From positions 101,574,947 through 101,638,946 of the forward strand of contig NC_055992.1 of assembly GCF_018446385.1 (NCBI RefSeq): a stretch of DNA of 64,000 nucleotides, in the 5' to 3' direction. Position numbers and translations under genes: made by a program. The DNA comes from Zingiber officinale (taxonomy: Eukaryota; Streptophyta; Magnoliopsida; Zingiberales; Zingiberaceae). Shown in pieces: positions 45,673 through 56,979 of this stretch (the first letter of the stretch is position 1; every line of letters begins with the position of its first letter). The notes under the pieces were generated by a model. It ran no database searches, was not told the origin of the DNA, and saw only the letters and a list, made by a program, of their open reading frames with translations.

Positions 45673-45984
45673 GGGTTATTAGCCGAAAGCTCATCCTAAT
45701 CACTTGGTTTTTTTTGGCCTTGTTTTGATTGTCAACAACTAGATAAATTCAGAGAGATATATGTACCTGCACCCACCCCAACTATAGCTCGGGGAAGATA
45801 AACTCTTGGGGGATTGAAGCATGACATCTAGCCGTGATCTGGCTCAATCGCTATTGGATGCCAACGTCGATCTGGCACGATCATAGTCGAAATCCGTTTG
45901 CTGCCAGACCCCAACTGATTCATGGCCAGATTACAATCGGAATCCGGATGAAATCCAGCCGCAATCCGGCAGCCACACTAGTGA
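45673..45984. other. Unassigned stretch before element E
   Basis: No coding or repeat structure is recognised. Near 45830-45970 there are several CAATCCGG/AATCCGGATG-type words. If the 5' LTR of E is complete rather than truncated, part of this could belong to it. Confidence 0.3.
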
Positions 45985-46778
45985 CCGCTGTCACGGCCAG
46001 AGGTCACGTCGAGCGGACTAGAGAGCCGACCGAGCAATCGGCCGACCGAACATCCGGCCGGGAGGCTCCCAGGCCGGAAGAAAGACAGCCTGACCAGGGG
46101 TCGAGTTTCCAATGCTCTAAGATAAAAAAAAGTCTCTGGGCCGAGCGGACAGGCTGCTCAGACGAATCATAGGATAATAAGGCGCAATCTCATCCGAGCA
46201 CATGAGCAGGGCTTCCCCGCCCGGGTCGAGATATGCGCATTCCTTGATGCCATGAGCACCGAGCGGCTGGTCCGCTTGGCTCGGGAACAAGTAAGAGCGC
46301 AAGGAGACAAAAAGGACAGCTGGTAACTTCATCCTCGAGACACCTGCCGCCGACAAACAGCATGGTCGGCGCCCGGAGCGGACAGAGTATCGTACGATGG
46401 AAGTTTCCACCGTCACATCCGGGATATGCTCGGACGATTGCAGAATGGCGTCAGACATGCTTTTCTGACACAACCCTACTGAGATATGTTTGGGGAAGCG
46501 CGCATGCATCGAGAAGCGTACCCGTGCCTCCCCAAGGTCCTATATAAGGACCCCCAGAGTTCGACGGAGGTATGCGATTATCATCACTGTAGCCACAGTA
46601 GCGTTACTTTGCTCCTCTACTTCTTCACTGCCTGACTTGAGCGTCGGAGGATCGTCGCCGGGAAACCCCTCCCGGCTCGGCTTCTTTGTAGGTTTGCCAG
46701 AGATCCACATCACCAGTCAGAGACAGCGGAGAGTGTCACGTCCCTAGTGTCCGTCGACTCAGCGCTCGGACAGGATCA
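45985..46778 (+). repeat. 5' LTR of element E
   Basis: Matches the two parts of the 3' LTR from CAGAGGTCACGTCGAGCGG to the end GACAGGATCA. The TATA box TATATAAGG is at 46541-46549. The first 90 or so bases of the 3' LTR (TGATCCAGTGG...) have no match here, so this copy is truncated or its start is replaced. Confidence 0.82.
46541..46548 (+). promoter_or_regulatory. TATA box in the 5' LTR of element E
   Basis: TATATAAG in the context GGTCC-TATATAAG-GACCCCC, conserved in the 3' LTR at 63117-63124 (TATATAAA). It is about 240 bases before the LTR end, a normal U3/R position. Confidence 0.65.
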
Positions 46779-46780
46779 AA

Positions 46781-46800
46781 TTGGCGTCGTCTGTGGGAAC
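46781..46800 (+). other. Primer-binding site of element E
   Basis: TTGGCGTCGTCTGTGGGAAC two bases after the LTR end, the same type as in D and in the fragment at 35007. Confidence 0.85.
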
Positions 46801-46823
46801 GCTCCTGAATCCGAGCAGAGACA

Positions 46824-48032
46824 ATGGAAAAAGCTGGACGCCAACTCATGGTGACACTCTCTCCCGAAGAACTAGACGCGCTCATTCAAGCGCGGGCAGC
46901 CAAGATAGTTGAGCAACAGCAAAAGGCTCAAGCCGATCGGATAGCGCAACAGGCAACGTCGGCATGAGGCGGTCGGGCGACACCAGACGACCGACCGGAG
47001 CAGCTCTTAATATGGGGCTAGAACAAAGGGCCGACCGGCACTCAGGTGGAAGCCCCGCCCGCCCCGATACCGTTCCATCGGGCTTTATTCCAAACGCCCT
47101 CGGAAGTCGCGCAAGCCAACCTCGACCGGGGCTCTTCGTCTGATGAGGTGCCCCTCCGCAACGCAAGGAAGGGCAAGGCGCCGCGGATAGACTCGTCCCC
47201 CGAGCGGATCAATAGACAATTCTCCGAGGCCATCCTGCGCGACCCACTACCAAGGCATTACGCACCCTCGGTGATCGGGGAATACAACGGGACCACCGAC
47301 CCGGACGACCATCTGGGTAATTTCAACAACACTGCCACATTGCATCAATATACAGATGGTGTGAAGTGTCGGATGTTCCTCACCACCCTCTCGGGATCGA
47401 CGCAACGATGGTTCCGGAGGTTGCCGGACGGATCGATCATAAGCTTCAAAGAGTTCCGCACGGCATTCCTCCATCACTTCGCGAGCAGCAGACGCTACCA
47501 GAAGACTAGCGTCAGTCTGTTCGCCATCAAACAAGGCTCGAAGGAGTCGCTCCGAGCCTACATCCAGCGTTTTAACCAGGTGGCCATGGATATCCCGACG
47601 GTCACTTCAGAAACGATGATGAACGCGTTCACACAAGGGCTCGTGGACGGGAATTTCTTCCGTTCACTCATCAGAAAGCCGCCTCGCAGCTACGACCACA
47701 TGTTGAACAAGGCCAACGAGTACATCAACATGGAGGAAGTTCAGATGGCGAGGAAAAAGGAAGCACCATCCGAGTCACCAGCTCATGCTGAGCGGAAGCC
47801 GCCTTCCAATTATCAACCACCGAGAGGACCCCGCGCAGAGGTAGCCCGTCCTCATCAGCAAGCAAGGCCGCATGTCGTTCAACAAGTAGCGGCCGATCGA
47901 CCTAAGCCCAAGGGGAAAATATGGACTCCCATGTTTTGTTCGCTCCATCAGTCAGCAACTCACAACACCCACGACTGTCGGAGCCTCCCCCCAATCACTC
48001 ATCCTACACCAAGGAGCTATCGCCGTCGATAA
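46824..48032 (+). pseudogene. Element E gag
   Basis: ATG at 46824 opens with LSPEELDALIQARAAKIVEQ, then in-frame stops at 46965 (TGA) and 47019 (TAG). From about 47046 the frame is open: core EYNGTTDPDDHLGNFNNTAT, CRMFLTTLSGSTQRWFRRL, FKEFRTAFLHHFASSRRYQK and LRAYIQRFNQVAMDI. A CSLHQSATHNTHDC zinc-knuckle-like motif lies near the end. The TAA at 48030 separates it from protease in the same frame. Gag forms the particle and packages RNA. Confidence 0.9.
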
Positions 48033-48707
48033 CCTTCGGTGAGCCGACGACGTCAGCATCAAAGTCCTGGCCGACGTACAGAAAGGAGATCGCCCGAGCG
48101 ACAACATAACCCGCAGCACAGGGTCATTCATCGGGCATCGCATGAAAGACCCCGATCATCCGCTCGGGAGGAGGAGAATAGAGGCAATACGTCGAGGGGT
48201 GAAATCAACATCATCGCTGGAGGGCCGACTGGAGGCGACTCCAACAGGGTACGGAAGGCGCATGCAAGGCAGCTCACGATCCATGCAGTTGGCTGCAGTC
48301 AAGAGTGGGCGAACAGGCCCGAGATCAGCTTTGGGCCTAGGGACCTCAAGGGAGTCGAAGTCCCGCATGATGACACCCTCATCATCCGAGCGGTAATAGC
48401 TAACTATACTATTCACCGCATCTTTATTGATACAGGCAGCTCAGTCAACATAATCTTCCGGAAGGCATTCGACCAATTGCAAATCGACCGAGCCGAGTTG
48501 CTGCCGATGACAACCCCTCTCTACGGGTTCACCGGTAATGAAGTTTTGCCAGTCAGACAGGTACGGCTAGCTATCTCGCTGGGAGAGGAGCCGCTCAGAA
48601 GAACGCGGGCTGCCAACTTCATTGTAGTCGACGCTCCCTCCGCGTACAATGTGATTTTGGGGCGACCGGCTCTCAACGAGTTTCGAGCGGTCGTCTCCAC
48701 CTTCTGA
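48033..48707 (+). pseudogene. Element E aspartic protease
   Basis: The frame is open from 48033 to a TGA at 48705. The catalytic motif IFIDTGSSVNIIF is near 48421-48460, preceded by the Arg/His-rich linker. The end has VILGRPALNEF. The active-site Asp is intact; the module is cut off from gag and RT only by stop codons. Confidence 0.9.
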
Positions 48708-50330
48708 CAGAAAATCAAGTTCCCAGTAGAAGACCAAGTTGGAGAAGTCCGAGGGGATCAACTGGCACCCCGACGATGCTACGTAGAGATGGTCCGAGCC
48801 GAGGCTAAATCTGCTCGAAAAGTGCCACGAGTCGAGGTAAACGCTATAACCGAAAAGCCACCTTCTTTAGTTTATGAAGAAAAGGAGGAGGTACAGATCC
48901 ACCCTACCCGATCGGAGGCCACGACTTTCATAGCGTCCGACCTGGAGACAGGCCAGAAGGAGGAGCTGATCGGATGTCTCTAATGAAACTGTGACGTCTT
49001 CGCTTGGTCAACTCATGAACTGTCGGGGATCTCGCCGAGCGTAGCGCAGCATGAACTCCACGTCCGACCGGACGCTCGGCCAGTGAAGCAGAGGAAGAGG
49101 GACTTCAGCGCTGAACAGAATGTTATCATCCGAGCTGAAGTTGAGAAACTACTGGAGGCCGACCACATACGGGAGGTGCAATTCCCGAGCTAGCTCGCCA
49201 ATGTGGTGCTGGTCTCCAAGCCAGGCAACAAATGGAGAGTCTGCATCGACTTCTGGGATCTAAACAAGGCATGCCCGAAGGATTTTTACCCTCTGCCCCG
49301 GATCGATCAGCTGGTAAACTTTACCTCGGGGTGCGAATTGATATGCATGCTGGATGCATACCAGGGCTACCACCAAGTGTCGCTTGCTCGGGAGGATCAG
49401 GACAAAGTGAGCTTCGTTACTGCGGACGGCACCTACTGCTACAACGTGATGTCGTTCGGACTCAATAACGCTGGGGCTACCTACCAACGAATGATGAACA
49501 AAGTATTCCGGGAGCAGATCGGGTGCAACCTGGAAGTCTACGTGGATGATATACTAATCAAGTCACTCCGAGCGGTCGATCTTTGTATAGACATAGAAGA
49601 AACCTTCCGAACACTGAGGAGGTATGGAGTCAAGCTGAACCCCCAAAAATGTCTGTTCGGAGCAAAAGGCGGGTGCTTCTTGGGATATATCATGACCGAG
49701 CGGGGCATAGAGGTGAACCCTAGCAAGGTGAAAGCACTGCAAGACATGCCGCCTCCCAGGAATCTGAGGGATGTGCAACGCCTCATCGGCCGGATAACGA
49801 CATTGTCAAGATTCATCTCTAAGACAGCTGACCGGAGCTTGCCATTTTTCAAGATCCTGCGCCGGGCCACCAAGTTCCAGTGGGATCAGGAGTGCGACCG
49901 AGCGTTCGAAGAGCTAAAAGCCTATCTCAACTCACTACCTGTATTGGCTAAACCAAACGTGGGTGAGCCGCTCCGCATATACCTGTCATCAACCGAGCAT
50001 GCTGTCGGTTCGGCACTGGTAAAGGGAGGCAGAGAAGAACAGCTAGTGTATTTCTTGAGCCACATCTTAAAAGATGCTGAGTCTCGCTATACTAGTCTCG
50101 AGAAGCTCGCATTCGCCCTAGTCCTGGCCGCACGGAGGCTCCGTCCTTGTTTCTTGGCGCATACTATCGTCGTTATGACAAATAGCCCGCTAGGAAGAGT
50201 ACTCCTAAACCCTAAGGCGTCCGGGCGGCTCATTAAGTGGACGACGGAGCTCAGCGAATTCAACATCCAGTATCAACCCTGCTCGGCGATCAAGGTGCAG
50301 TCCTTGGCAGATTTTGTAACTGAGGTATAG
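48708..50330 (+). pseudogene. Element E reverse transcriptase and first RNase H
   Basis: In the same frame as gag and protease, with stops TAA-TGA at 48981-48986 and TAG at 49191, then an open stretch to TAG at 50328. RT motifs: WRVCIDFWDLNKACPKDFYP, LDAYQGYHQVSL, MSFGLNNAGATYQRMMNKVF and YVDDILIKS (catalytic YVDD). The connection part has GRITTLSRFISKTADRSLPF. The first RNase H reads YLSSTEHAVGSALV and lacks the usual catalytic Asp, as in Tat elements where the second RNase H takes over. Confidence 0.93.
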
Positions 50331-50774
50331 AATCCCGAGCCCGAAGCTTTGTGGAAAGTATTTGTGGACGGATCATCCACTCGGCTCGGGAGCGGAATAG
50401 GTATTTTACTACTTTCCCCTCAAGAAGAGCGGATGCACTTATCCGTTCGTCTGGATTATCGGACAACAAATAACGAGGCAGAATATGAGGCCCTCATAGC
50501 CGGCCTACAAGCCGCGCGACATGTGGGAGCCCACCGGGTGATGCTGTACTCTGACTCTCAGTTGACCGCTCAGCAACTCTCGGGGTCCTTCGAGATAAAC
50601 AGCGCAAGGCTTTGGCTCTACGTGGAGGCCTTTGAAAAGCTCAGAAATAATTTCGACGAAGTTGTCATACAGAAGATTCCCTAAGCCGAGAATCAGTCAG
50701 CTGACGATTAGTCAAGCTCGCTAGCTCAATATCACCGATCGTCATCCAGCAGCCGATTGAGCAGGTGTCCTTGG
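50331..50774 (+). pseudogene. Element E second (archaeal-type) RNase H
   Basis: The frame continues with KVFVDGSSTRLGSGIGI, TTNNEAEYEALIAGLQAARH and MLYSDSQLTAQQLSG, giving the D-E-D catalytic set. Stop TAA at 50682 follows KIP. A frame change and another stop lie before the MITE at 50775. A second RNase H of this kind is known from Tat elements. Confidence 0.9.
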
Positions 50775-51351
50775 TAGGGGTGGGCATAATTTGGTTCAAA
50801 CCGGAAAAACCGACCGAACCGAAAATTTTTGGTTTTTTTTGTTCGGTTTTTTCTGTGTTTCGGCCGGTTTCGGTTTAAGTTTTTTAAAATTCGGTTATTC
50901 GGTTCGGTTTCCGATTTTGACTCCCAAAAAATCGAAAAAACCGAACCGACCGTATTATACTTAAAACATTATTTTTATGGATATTGGATCATACAAGTGG
51001 ATTAATTTCTAATCATTTATAATATAATAGTATAATCAAATTATATATTTATATTTACTTATTGTTACCGGATAACAAAATTTTAGTATTACTTTAAATT
51101 CATAATTATTTTAATAAATTGATACTTTTCCTTTGTCTATAAACTAATATTTGTAATAGCACAAATTCAATTTAATTCATTGTATAAACCGTATATAATC
51201 GACCGTATAAACCGGACCGTATTACAATAAAAACCGAACCGAACCGTAATAAAATGGTTTGGTTTTGGATCAAAAATTTTTAAAACCGAAACCGAAAAAA
51301 TAAAACCGTAGTAGGGTAAAACCGGACCAAACCGGCCGATGCCCACCCCTA
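50775..51351. mobile_element. hAT-type MITE inserted in element E pol
   Basis: 577 bp with terminal inverted repeats TAGGGGTGGGCAT and ATGCCCACCCCTA, flanked by the 8-bp duplication GTCCTTGG (50767-50774, 51352-51359). The interior is AT-rich with many GGTTCGGTTT and AACCGAACC words and has no coding capacity. The 8-bp duplication and TIR sequence point to the hAT superfamily. Confidence 0.93.
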
Positions 51352-52630
51352 GTCCTTGGTGGCGCACATCGACCGGATGGAAGGCCTCACGTTCCCAAAC
51401 AATTGGAGAACGGCCATAATAGAATTTTTGCGCTCGGAAGCCACGCCGTCCGATCGGGAGGAAGCCCAGCTACTGAGGAGGAGAGCCGGTTGGTTCACGT
51501 TCATTGGGGACCAGCTTTACAAGAAGGCGTTCTCCCGCCCACTGCTGAAATGTGTCGGCTCGGAAGATGCAGAATATATTCTCCAGGAAGTACATCAAGG
51601 ATCCTGCGGAGGTCATCCGGGCGAGCAATCTTTGGCTAGGAAGATCCTACTGGCTGGATACTTCTGGCCAACTCTACAGGAAGACGTCGCTCGAACCGTC
51701 GCTACCTGCCTTTCCTGTCAGAAGTTCCACAGCTTCTCCCATAGGCCAACGGAGAAGATGAAGGCATCTATTGTGTCCTGCCCGTTCGACCAGTGGGGTA
51801 TGGATATAGTGGGGCCTTTCCCTATGGCGACCGGGCAACGGAAGTTTTTATTAGTGGCGGTCGACTATTTCTCCAAGTGGGTCGAAGCCGAACCACTTGC
51901 CAAAATAACCGAGCAGATGGTCAAAAAGTTCATCTGGCAGCATATAATTTGTCGGTTCGGCATTCCTCGTCGGCTCATTTCGGATAACGGGCGACAATTC
52001 GTTGGTCAGGAGCTCGGGGAATGGTGCAGAGGATACGACATCGAACAACACTTCACTTCCGTGGCGTATCCTCAGAGCAATGGTCAAGCCAAAGTAGCCA
52101 ATCGGGAGATCCTGCGAATACTTCGGGTTCGGCTCGATCACATGGGAGGAAGCTGGGTGGACGAACTGTCCGGTGTGCTATGGGCCATTCGTACAACCCC
52201 AAAAGAGGGAACGGGGGTAACACCATTCCACTTGGTATATGGGGGAGAGGCGGTCGTCCCAGTCGAGATCGGAGTTGAGTCCGATCGGATCCAGAACTAC
52301 GATGGGGCCAATGCCGAGCGGAGACAGATGGAGCTGGACCTAGTCGACGAAGCACGAGCTAAAGCAGCTGTCCGATTGATGGCGTACTGGAAAAGAATGA
52401 AGCAGAATTACAACAGGCGTGTAATTCCCAGAGCATTCCAGGTCGGCGACCTAATATGGAAGAAGGTGAAGTCGGTTGGCGATGTGAGTAAGATGGCAGC
52501 TCCCTGGGCGGGGCCCTTCAGAGTCGTCGAGAAGCTCCGATCGGGTGCATACTATCTGGAAGATGAGGGCAGACGGCGGCTAGAACGACCATGGAGCGCA
52601 AACCATCTCCAGCCGTACCGAGCGGGGTGA
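51352..52630 (+). pseudogene. Element E integrase
   Basis: The frame is open from the MITE junction to TGA at 52628-52630. The zinc-binding part has HQGSCGGHPGEQ and CLSCQKFH. The catalytic core shows WGMDIVGPFPMATGQRKF (first Asp), LISDNGRQFVGQEL (second Asp) and SNGQAKVANREILR (Glu). The C-terminal part has RAFQVGDLIWKK and WAGPFRVVEKL. No chromodomain is present. The domain itself has no stops, but it is separated from the RNase H by the MITE and a frame break, and it has no start of its own. Confidence 0.92.
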
Positions 52631-52748
52631 AAGGTGCGCCGGTGTAATTTATCTCGTGTATGCTTTGTTCGTCTGTATCCTTTGGCTGCAGGAGTGAAAA
52701 TTAAAAAAGACAAAGGATATGAGCATTTGTTGCCGAACGGCAAAACTC

Positions 52749-53005
52749 TACGAAGATCGTCGAGCGGCGGCGTTAAACTCTAGAGTCGAACCAGCGACTA
52801 TAAACCCCCCGACTCGAAGACCGTCGAGCGGCGACGTTAAACTCTAGGGTCGAAGCGGCGACCATAAATATCCCGCTCGGAAGACCGTCGAGCGGCGACG
52901 TTAAACTCTAGGGTCAAAGCGGCGACCATAAATATCCCGCTCGGAAGACCATCGAGCGGCGACGTTAAACTCTAGAGTCGAACCGGCGACTATAAACCCC
53001 CCGGA
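52749..53005 (+). repeat. Tandem repeat after integrase, about 64 bp period
   Basis: Four units with GACCGTCGAGCGGCGACG, TTAAACTCTAGGGTCGAAG and CGGCGACCATAAATATCCCG. Outer units have CCAGCGACTATAAACCCCC instead of CATAAATATCCC. Confidence 0.75.
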
Positions 53006-53114
53006 CGGGACAGCGTCGCGCAGATAGACTGAGGCCCAGCATCTAGGGCCGATGATCAGCAAGCCTTGATCCTAAGGACGGGGAGAAAACAATGGCGTGC
53101 GTTTACCAGCGCCG

Positions 53115-53335
53115 ATCAACGAAAAACTAACGGGAGTTCCATACGGAATGAAGGTCGTTTGACTGAGCGGCGCAGTTGAGAAAAACACTTCTAACGAAAA
53201 ACTAACGAAAGTTCCATGCGGAAGGAAGGTCGTTTGATCGAGCGGCGCAGTTGAGAAAAACACCTAATGAAAAACTAACAGAAGTTCCGTGCGGAATGAA
53301 GGTCGAGCGGTGCAGTTACAAGAAACACTTCACAG
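53115..53335 (+). repeat. Tandem repeat before the antisense gene, about 75 bp period
   Basis: Three units with AACGAAAAACTAACGGAAGT, TTCC-TGCGGAATGAAGGTCG and GAGCGGCGCAGTTGAGAAAA. It ends just before the antisense gene stop. Confidence 0.7.
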
Positions 53336-53405
53336 AAGGCTAATAGAGCAAAAATTGGCATTCCAAAATTATAAGTTCGCCGATCGGAAGGATTACAAAA
53401 ACACT

Positions 53406-55642
53406 TCATTCCAGATAATTGAAAACATGCTTCGGAATGGTGGTGAGAAGCGTTGCATGCTCTGTAGCAGGGATGACCACAGATTCGGGGAGCTGACCCT
53501 TGGACTTTAGATAGTCCGTCGTGGCGGTGATAGCCAACTCGATGGCAATGACCATCCCGTCGCAGACCTTTTCGGCAAATTCCTCCGAGCAGATGTACTT
53601 CTGCCTCAAGGTGGCGACACGACCTGGCTCCGCCTCCTGGTACTCCTTGAAGGCAGTGCGGGAAGCGTCGAGAGCTTCCTGTAGGGCGTTCAAATCGTCC
53701 TTGAGAGCCGCCGCCTCGGCTGAATGACCCTTCTTCTCGCGGTCCAGCAGATCCGCCAACTCTTTTACCCGCTGTTCCAGGGCGCAGGCCTCCACGTTCT
53801 TCGCTTCCAGGTCGACGATAGCGGTATTTTTTCAAGTGGTGGCGAGTTCTATCTTCTGGTCAAAGGTCTTGACCTGCTTCTCATATTGGGCCAGCATGTA
53901 GGCCTGGTCGGCCGTCTTCTTCCGCTCAGCCTCCAGCAAGTCTTTGGTCTTTGCGAGCTCCTTCTGCAGCTTGGCATAGGAAGGGCCTTGAGAAGAAGAC
54001 GGGCCGCCCAAACTCTTCAGTCTCTTCAGCTCCTCCTCCACCAAGGCCAAGCAGCTGGCGACAGCAATGTCTTCCACCCATCTCTGATATACACAGGAAT
54101 GTTAAAATGCCAACCGAGAAGACTACATAAAAGAACAGGAGTGAAGCTTACCCCTGTGGCCTGCTGCATATGGCTATCAGCCAGTTTGCCAACCGGCATC
54201 ACAGCGACACGGGCCCAGGCGTCCGCCCACATCTCAATAAGGGGCCCCTTGATAGTGATCATGTGTTCAGGAGCCTTCGGCTGATCTGACTCGGCCATAA
54301 ACGCCTCAGTGGGGAGGTGCAGGGTGGCCCTAATAGTGCGGCGCTGGCCCAAAGTTGTGTGAGCGGACGCCGAAGGATCGGAGGCCGAGCTGGACATTGT
54401 GGACAGAATGCCCGAGTGGCGGACTCGGCGGGGTACAAGAGGAAGGGAGCTAACCGACACCGCTTCGATGGGGGCCGCAGACGGATCCAGTTGAGAGGGA
54501 GTCCGGTCGGAAGAGAGCGCCTCAACCGATGGCGCCTTGCCATGGGGAGATGCAGTACCCGTCCGCTCGGACGCTTGCACAGCGGAGGTGGCCAAACGGA
54601 GAGGCATCTCAACACGTCATCTTTTCCTGTCGAGCGGGAGCTCGTCCTCTGGATCGAAGTCTTCCTCCCGAACGGTCGGTTCCTTACTAGAAGTTGCACC
54701 GCCAGCCGCATCCACAGGTGAAGCCTGAGCGGCCGACTCCCCTGCATTGGTCTCGCTCTCACCCTCGTGAGAGTCGACCAGAGCAATGCCCAACTGCTCC
54801 ATTTCCTTGGTCGTTGCAGCCTCGAGCGCGGCCGCTTTTCTCTTCAAGATCCCGAGTAGCACAAACTCCATTATGACGTTCGCTGCAAGGAAAAGAGAAG
54901 AAAATCAGTTAGAACTCAAGGCAAATGCACAAGTAAATTTCTTACCAGAGCTGCTCGGGAGGGGGGTCCGGCTCGGACTCAAACCGAATATATACATCAC
55001 TCCTTCAAGTAGGAGCTTGTTGATATCGAGTTTCAGATCGGCTAGCATATTCACTGCTTGAAGGTAGTCCGGTCGGGTTTTATACTTCTTCAGCTCGGGA
55101 GAAGTGGGCGGTCCGACCTGCCATTTAGTACGGAAAGGGAGCCGCCCAGGAATACGAAGAAAGAAGAAGATCTCTTTCTAATGTTTGTTGGAAGATGACA
55201 GTTTATCAAAAAAGACTAAGCCGGGCCGAGCCTGAAACAGATAAGTGCCCGACTCAGACTGCTTGGGATATTGGAAATAATAGAAGACTTCTGGGCGGAG
55301 GGGAATATTGTGTATCTTAAATAATACCACAACTCCGCACAAAAGGCGAAAAGTGTTGGAAACCAACTGGGCGAGCAGAATGCCGAAGAAATCACAAACT
55401 TCGGCAATGAAGGGATGGAGAGGAAACCACAGACCGGCTGTGAATTGGTCGCGAAAGAAACAAATAGTGCCGCACGGCGGTTTGTGCGATCGAGCGGAAG
55501 GAGAGGGTAAAATCAGTTCGAAATCGGAAGGGATGTCAAAAGCGTTAATCAGGCTCTCGGCATCACGCCGATCGAACCGCGACTCCATGGTAGTATACCA
55601 TGGGCCGAGAGCAAGGTCCGCAGGCTGGGAAGAGCTAGCCAT
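53406..55642 (-). pseudogene. Antisense three-exon gene in element E (gypsy-type additional ORF)
   Basis: The minus-strand gene starts at ATG 55640-55642 (MASSSQPADLALGPWYT). Exon 1 is 55642-54946, exon 2 54882-54152, exon 3 54083-53406. Introns have GTAAGA...TTGCAG and GTAAGC...ATATCAG, and the phases join exactly, giving 702 codons including the final stop. Exon 1 holds FPLHPFIAEVCDFFGILLAQ and NIPLRPEVFYYFQYPKQSES, which resembles the 'putative gypsy type transposon' domain. Exon 3 encodes a coiled coil (EEELKRLKSL, ALEQRVKELADLLDREKKG). Three internal stops (TAG at 55178, TGA at 54617, TGA at 53832) make this copy a pseudogene. Additional ORFs at this position are known in plant Tat elements; their role is unknown. 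Confidence 0.85.
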
Positions 55643-55920
55643 CGCCGGAACAGGGGAGGAGGTAGAAATTGGGAGAAAACACAAAGGCTTGAGGGAGAGG
55701 AACGGAACAGTAACCAAAAGACGAGAACGCGGCAAAGAACGCAAAGAAAACACAGAACCGAAGAGAGAAAGGCAAAGAACCTTATAGAAAAGATGAGGAT
55801 CGAAAGAACAGGGCAAAGGGTCGCCGGAGTGCCGAAGGACGAGGTCACAGGAGCAAGGAGCGCGGGGAAAGCTGCTGAGCACGCGAAGGAGAAAATGCGA
55901 TGGAAGAAGGCGACGAGAGC

Positions 55921-55926
55921 TTTATA
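55921..55926 (-). promoter_or_regulatory. TATA box of the antisense gene
   Basis: The minus strand reads CCTTATAAAGCTC, about 280 bases upstream of the antisense ATG, leaving room for a 5' UTR. It suggests an internal promoter that opposes LTR transcription. The stretch 55927-56335 has no further feature that I can support. Confidence 0.5.
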
Positions 55927-56334
55927 AGGATGGGCTCGACCCGCCCGAGCCGTCGGATGCAGGTCACATAACCCGAGGCCCACATCCAACCGTCCATTTC
56001 AAATCGGTGAACGTGGCATCGAGCGTAAGGCGGCGGCCGTGCGATGACGTCAACAGCGCAACCTGGCACTCGGTCAAAGGAAGGTATTTAATGAGCCCAA
56101 TCACGAGGCAGAACCTGCATGCTCAACCATAATGGCGGAGATTTGTACGCATTCCGAGAAGATCCCGCGGACATCATCACAGGCCAGTTGGGCAAACCTC
56201 GGCAATTAGCCAACCGGCGCTATTCGACCCCATAACGGCCGAGCAGAGGTACACTTTCGGAGGTGGCAGAATGGTTGTCGCTCGGCCAAACTCATAGTCT
56301 AGTCAGTCGGACTTAGCGCCTCCTTCGACTAGAC

Positions 56335-56348
56335 ATGAGGGGGAGGCA
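56335..56348 (+). other. Polypurine tract of element E
   Basis: GAGGGGGAGGCA lies immediately upstream of TG-TGATCC, the start of the 3' LTR. Confidence 0.75.
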
Positions 56349-56350
56349 TG

Positions 56351-56979
56351 TGATCCAGTGGTAAGGACGGGGGACCCTCGTTGGCGGGAGATCAATGACA
56401 CGTGGAGGTCAATGGTCAAGAGGGTCAACCCCAAGGTCGTGTCGGGCGGACAGAGGTCACACCGAGCGGACTGGAGAGTCGACCGAGCATTCGGTCGACC
56501 GAACATCCGGCCAGGAGGCTCCCAGGCCGGAAGAAAGACAGCCCGACCAGGGGTCGGGTTTCCGATGCTCTAAGATAAAAAAAGTCTCTGGGCCGAGCGG
56601 ACAGGCTGCTTAGACGAATCACAAGATAATAAGGCGCAATCCCATCCGAGCACATGAGCAGGGCTTCCCCGCCCGGGCCGAGGTATGCGCATTCCCTGAG
56701 GCCATGAGCGCCGAGCGGCTGGTCCACTTGACCCGAGAACAGGTAAGAGCGCAAGGAGACAAAAAGGACAGCTGGTAACTTCATCCTCGAGACACCTGCC
56801 GTCGACAAACAGCATGGTCGGCGGCCGGAGCGGACAGAGTATCGTACGGTGGAAGTTTCCACCGTCACATCCGGGATATGCTCGAACGATTACGGAATGG
56901 AGTCAGGCATGCTTTTCTGACACAACCCTACTGAGGTATGTTTGGGGAAGCACGCACGCATCGAGAAGCGTGCCCGCGC
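56351..56979 (+). repeat. 3' LTR of element E, first part
   Basis: Starts TGATCCAGTGG and matches the 5' LTR from about 56447 onward up to GTGCCCGCGC, where solo LTR F is inserted. The last five bases (CGCGC, 56975-56979) are the duplication. Confidence 0.88.

Noticed and set aside
47247..47534. Minus-strand frame opposite E gag
   Set aside because: It is a shadow of the conserved gag core on the plus strand.
55643..55882. Frame upstream of the antisense ATG as a longer protein start
   Set aside because: It is Ser/Leu/Phe-rich without similarity, it lies downstream of the TATA box where a 5' UTR is expected, and MASSSQPAD is a better start.
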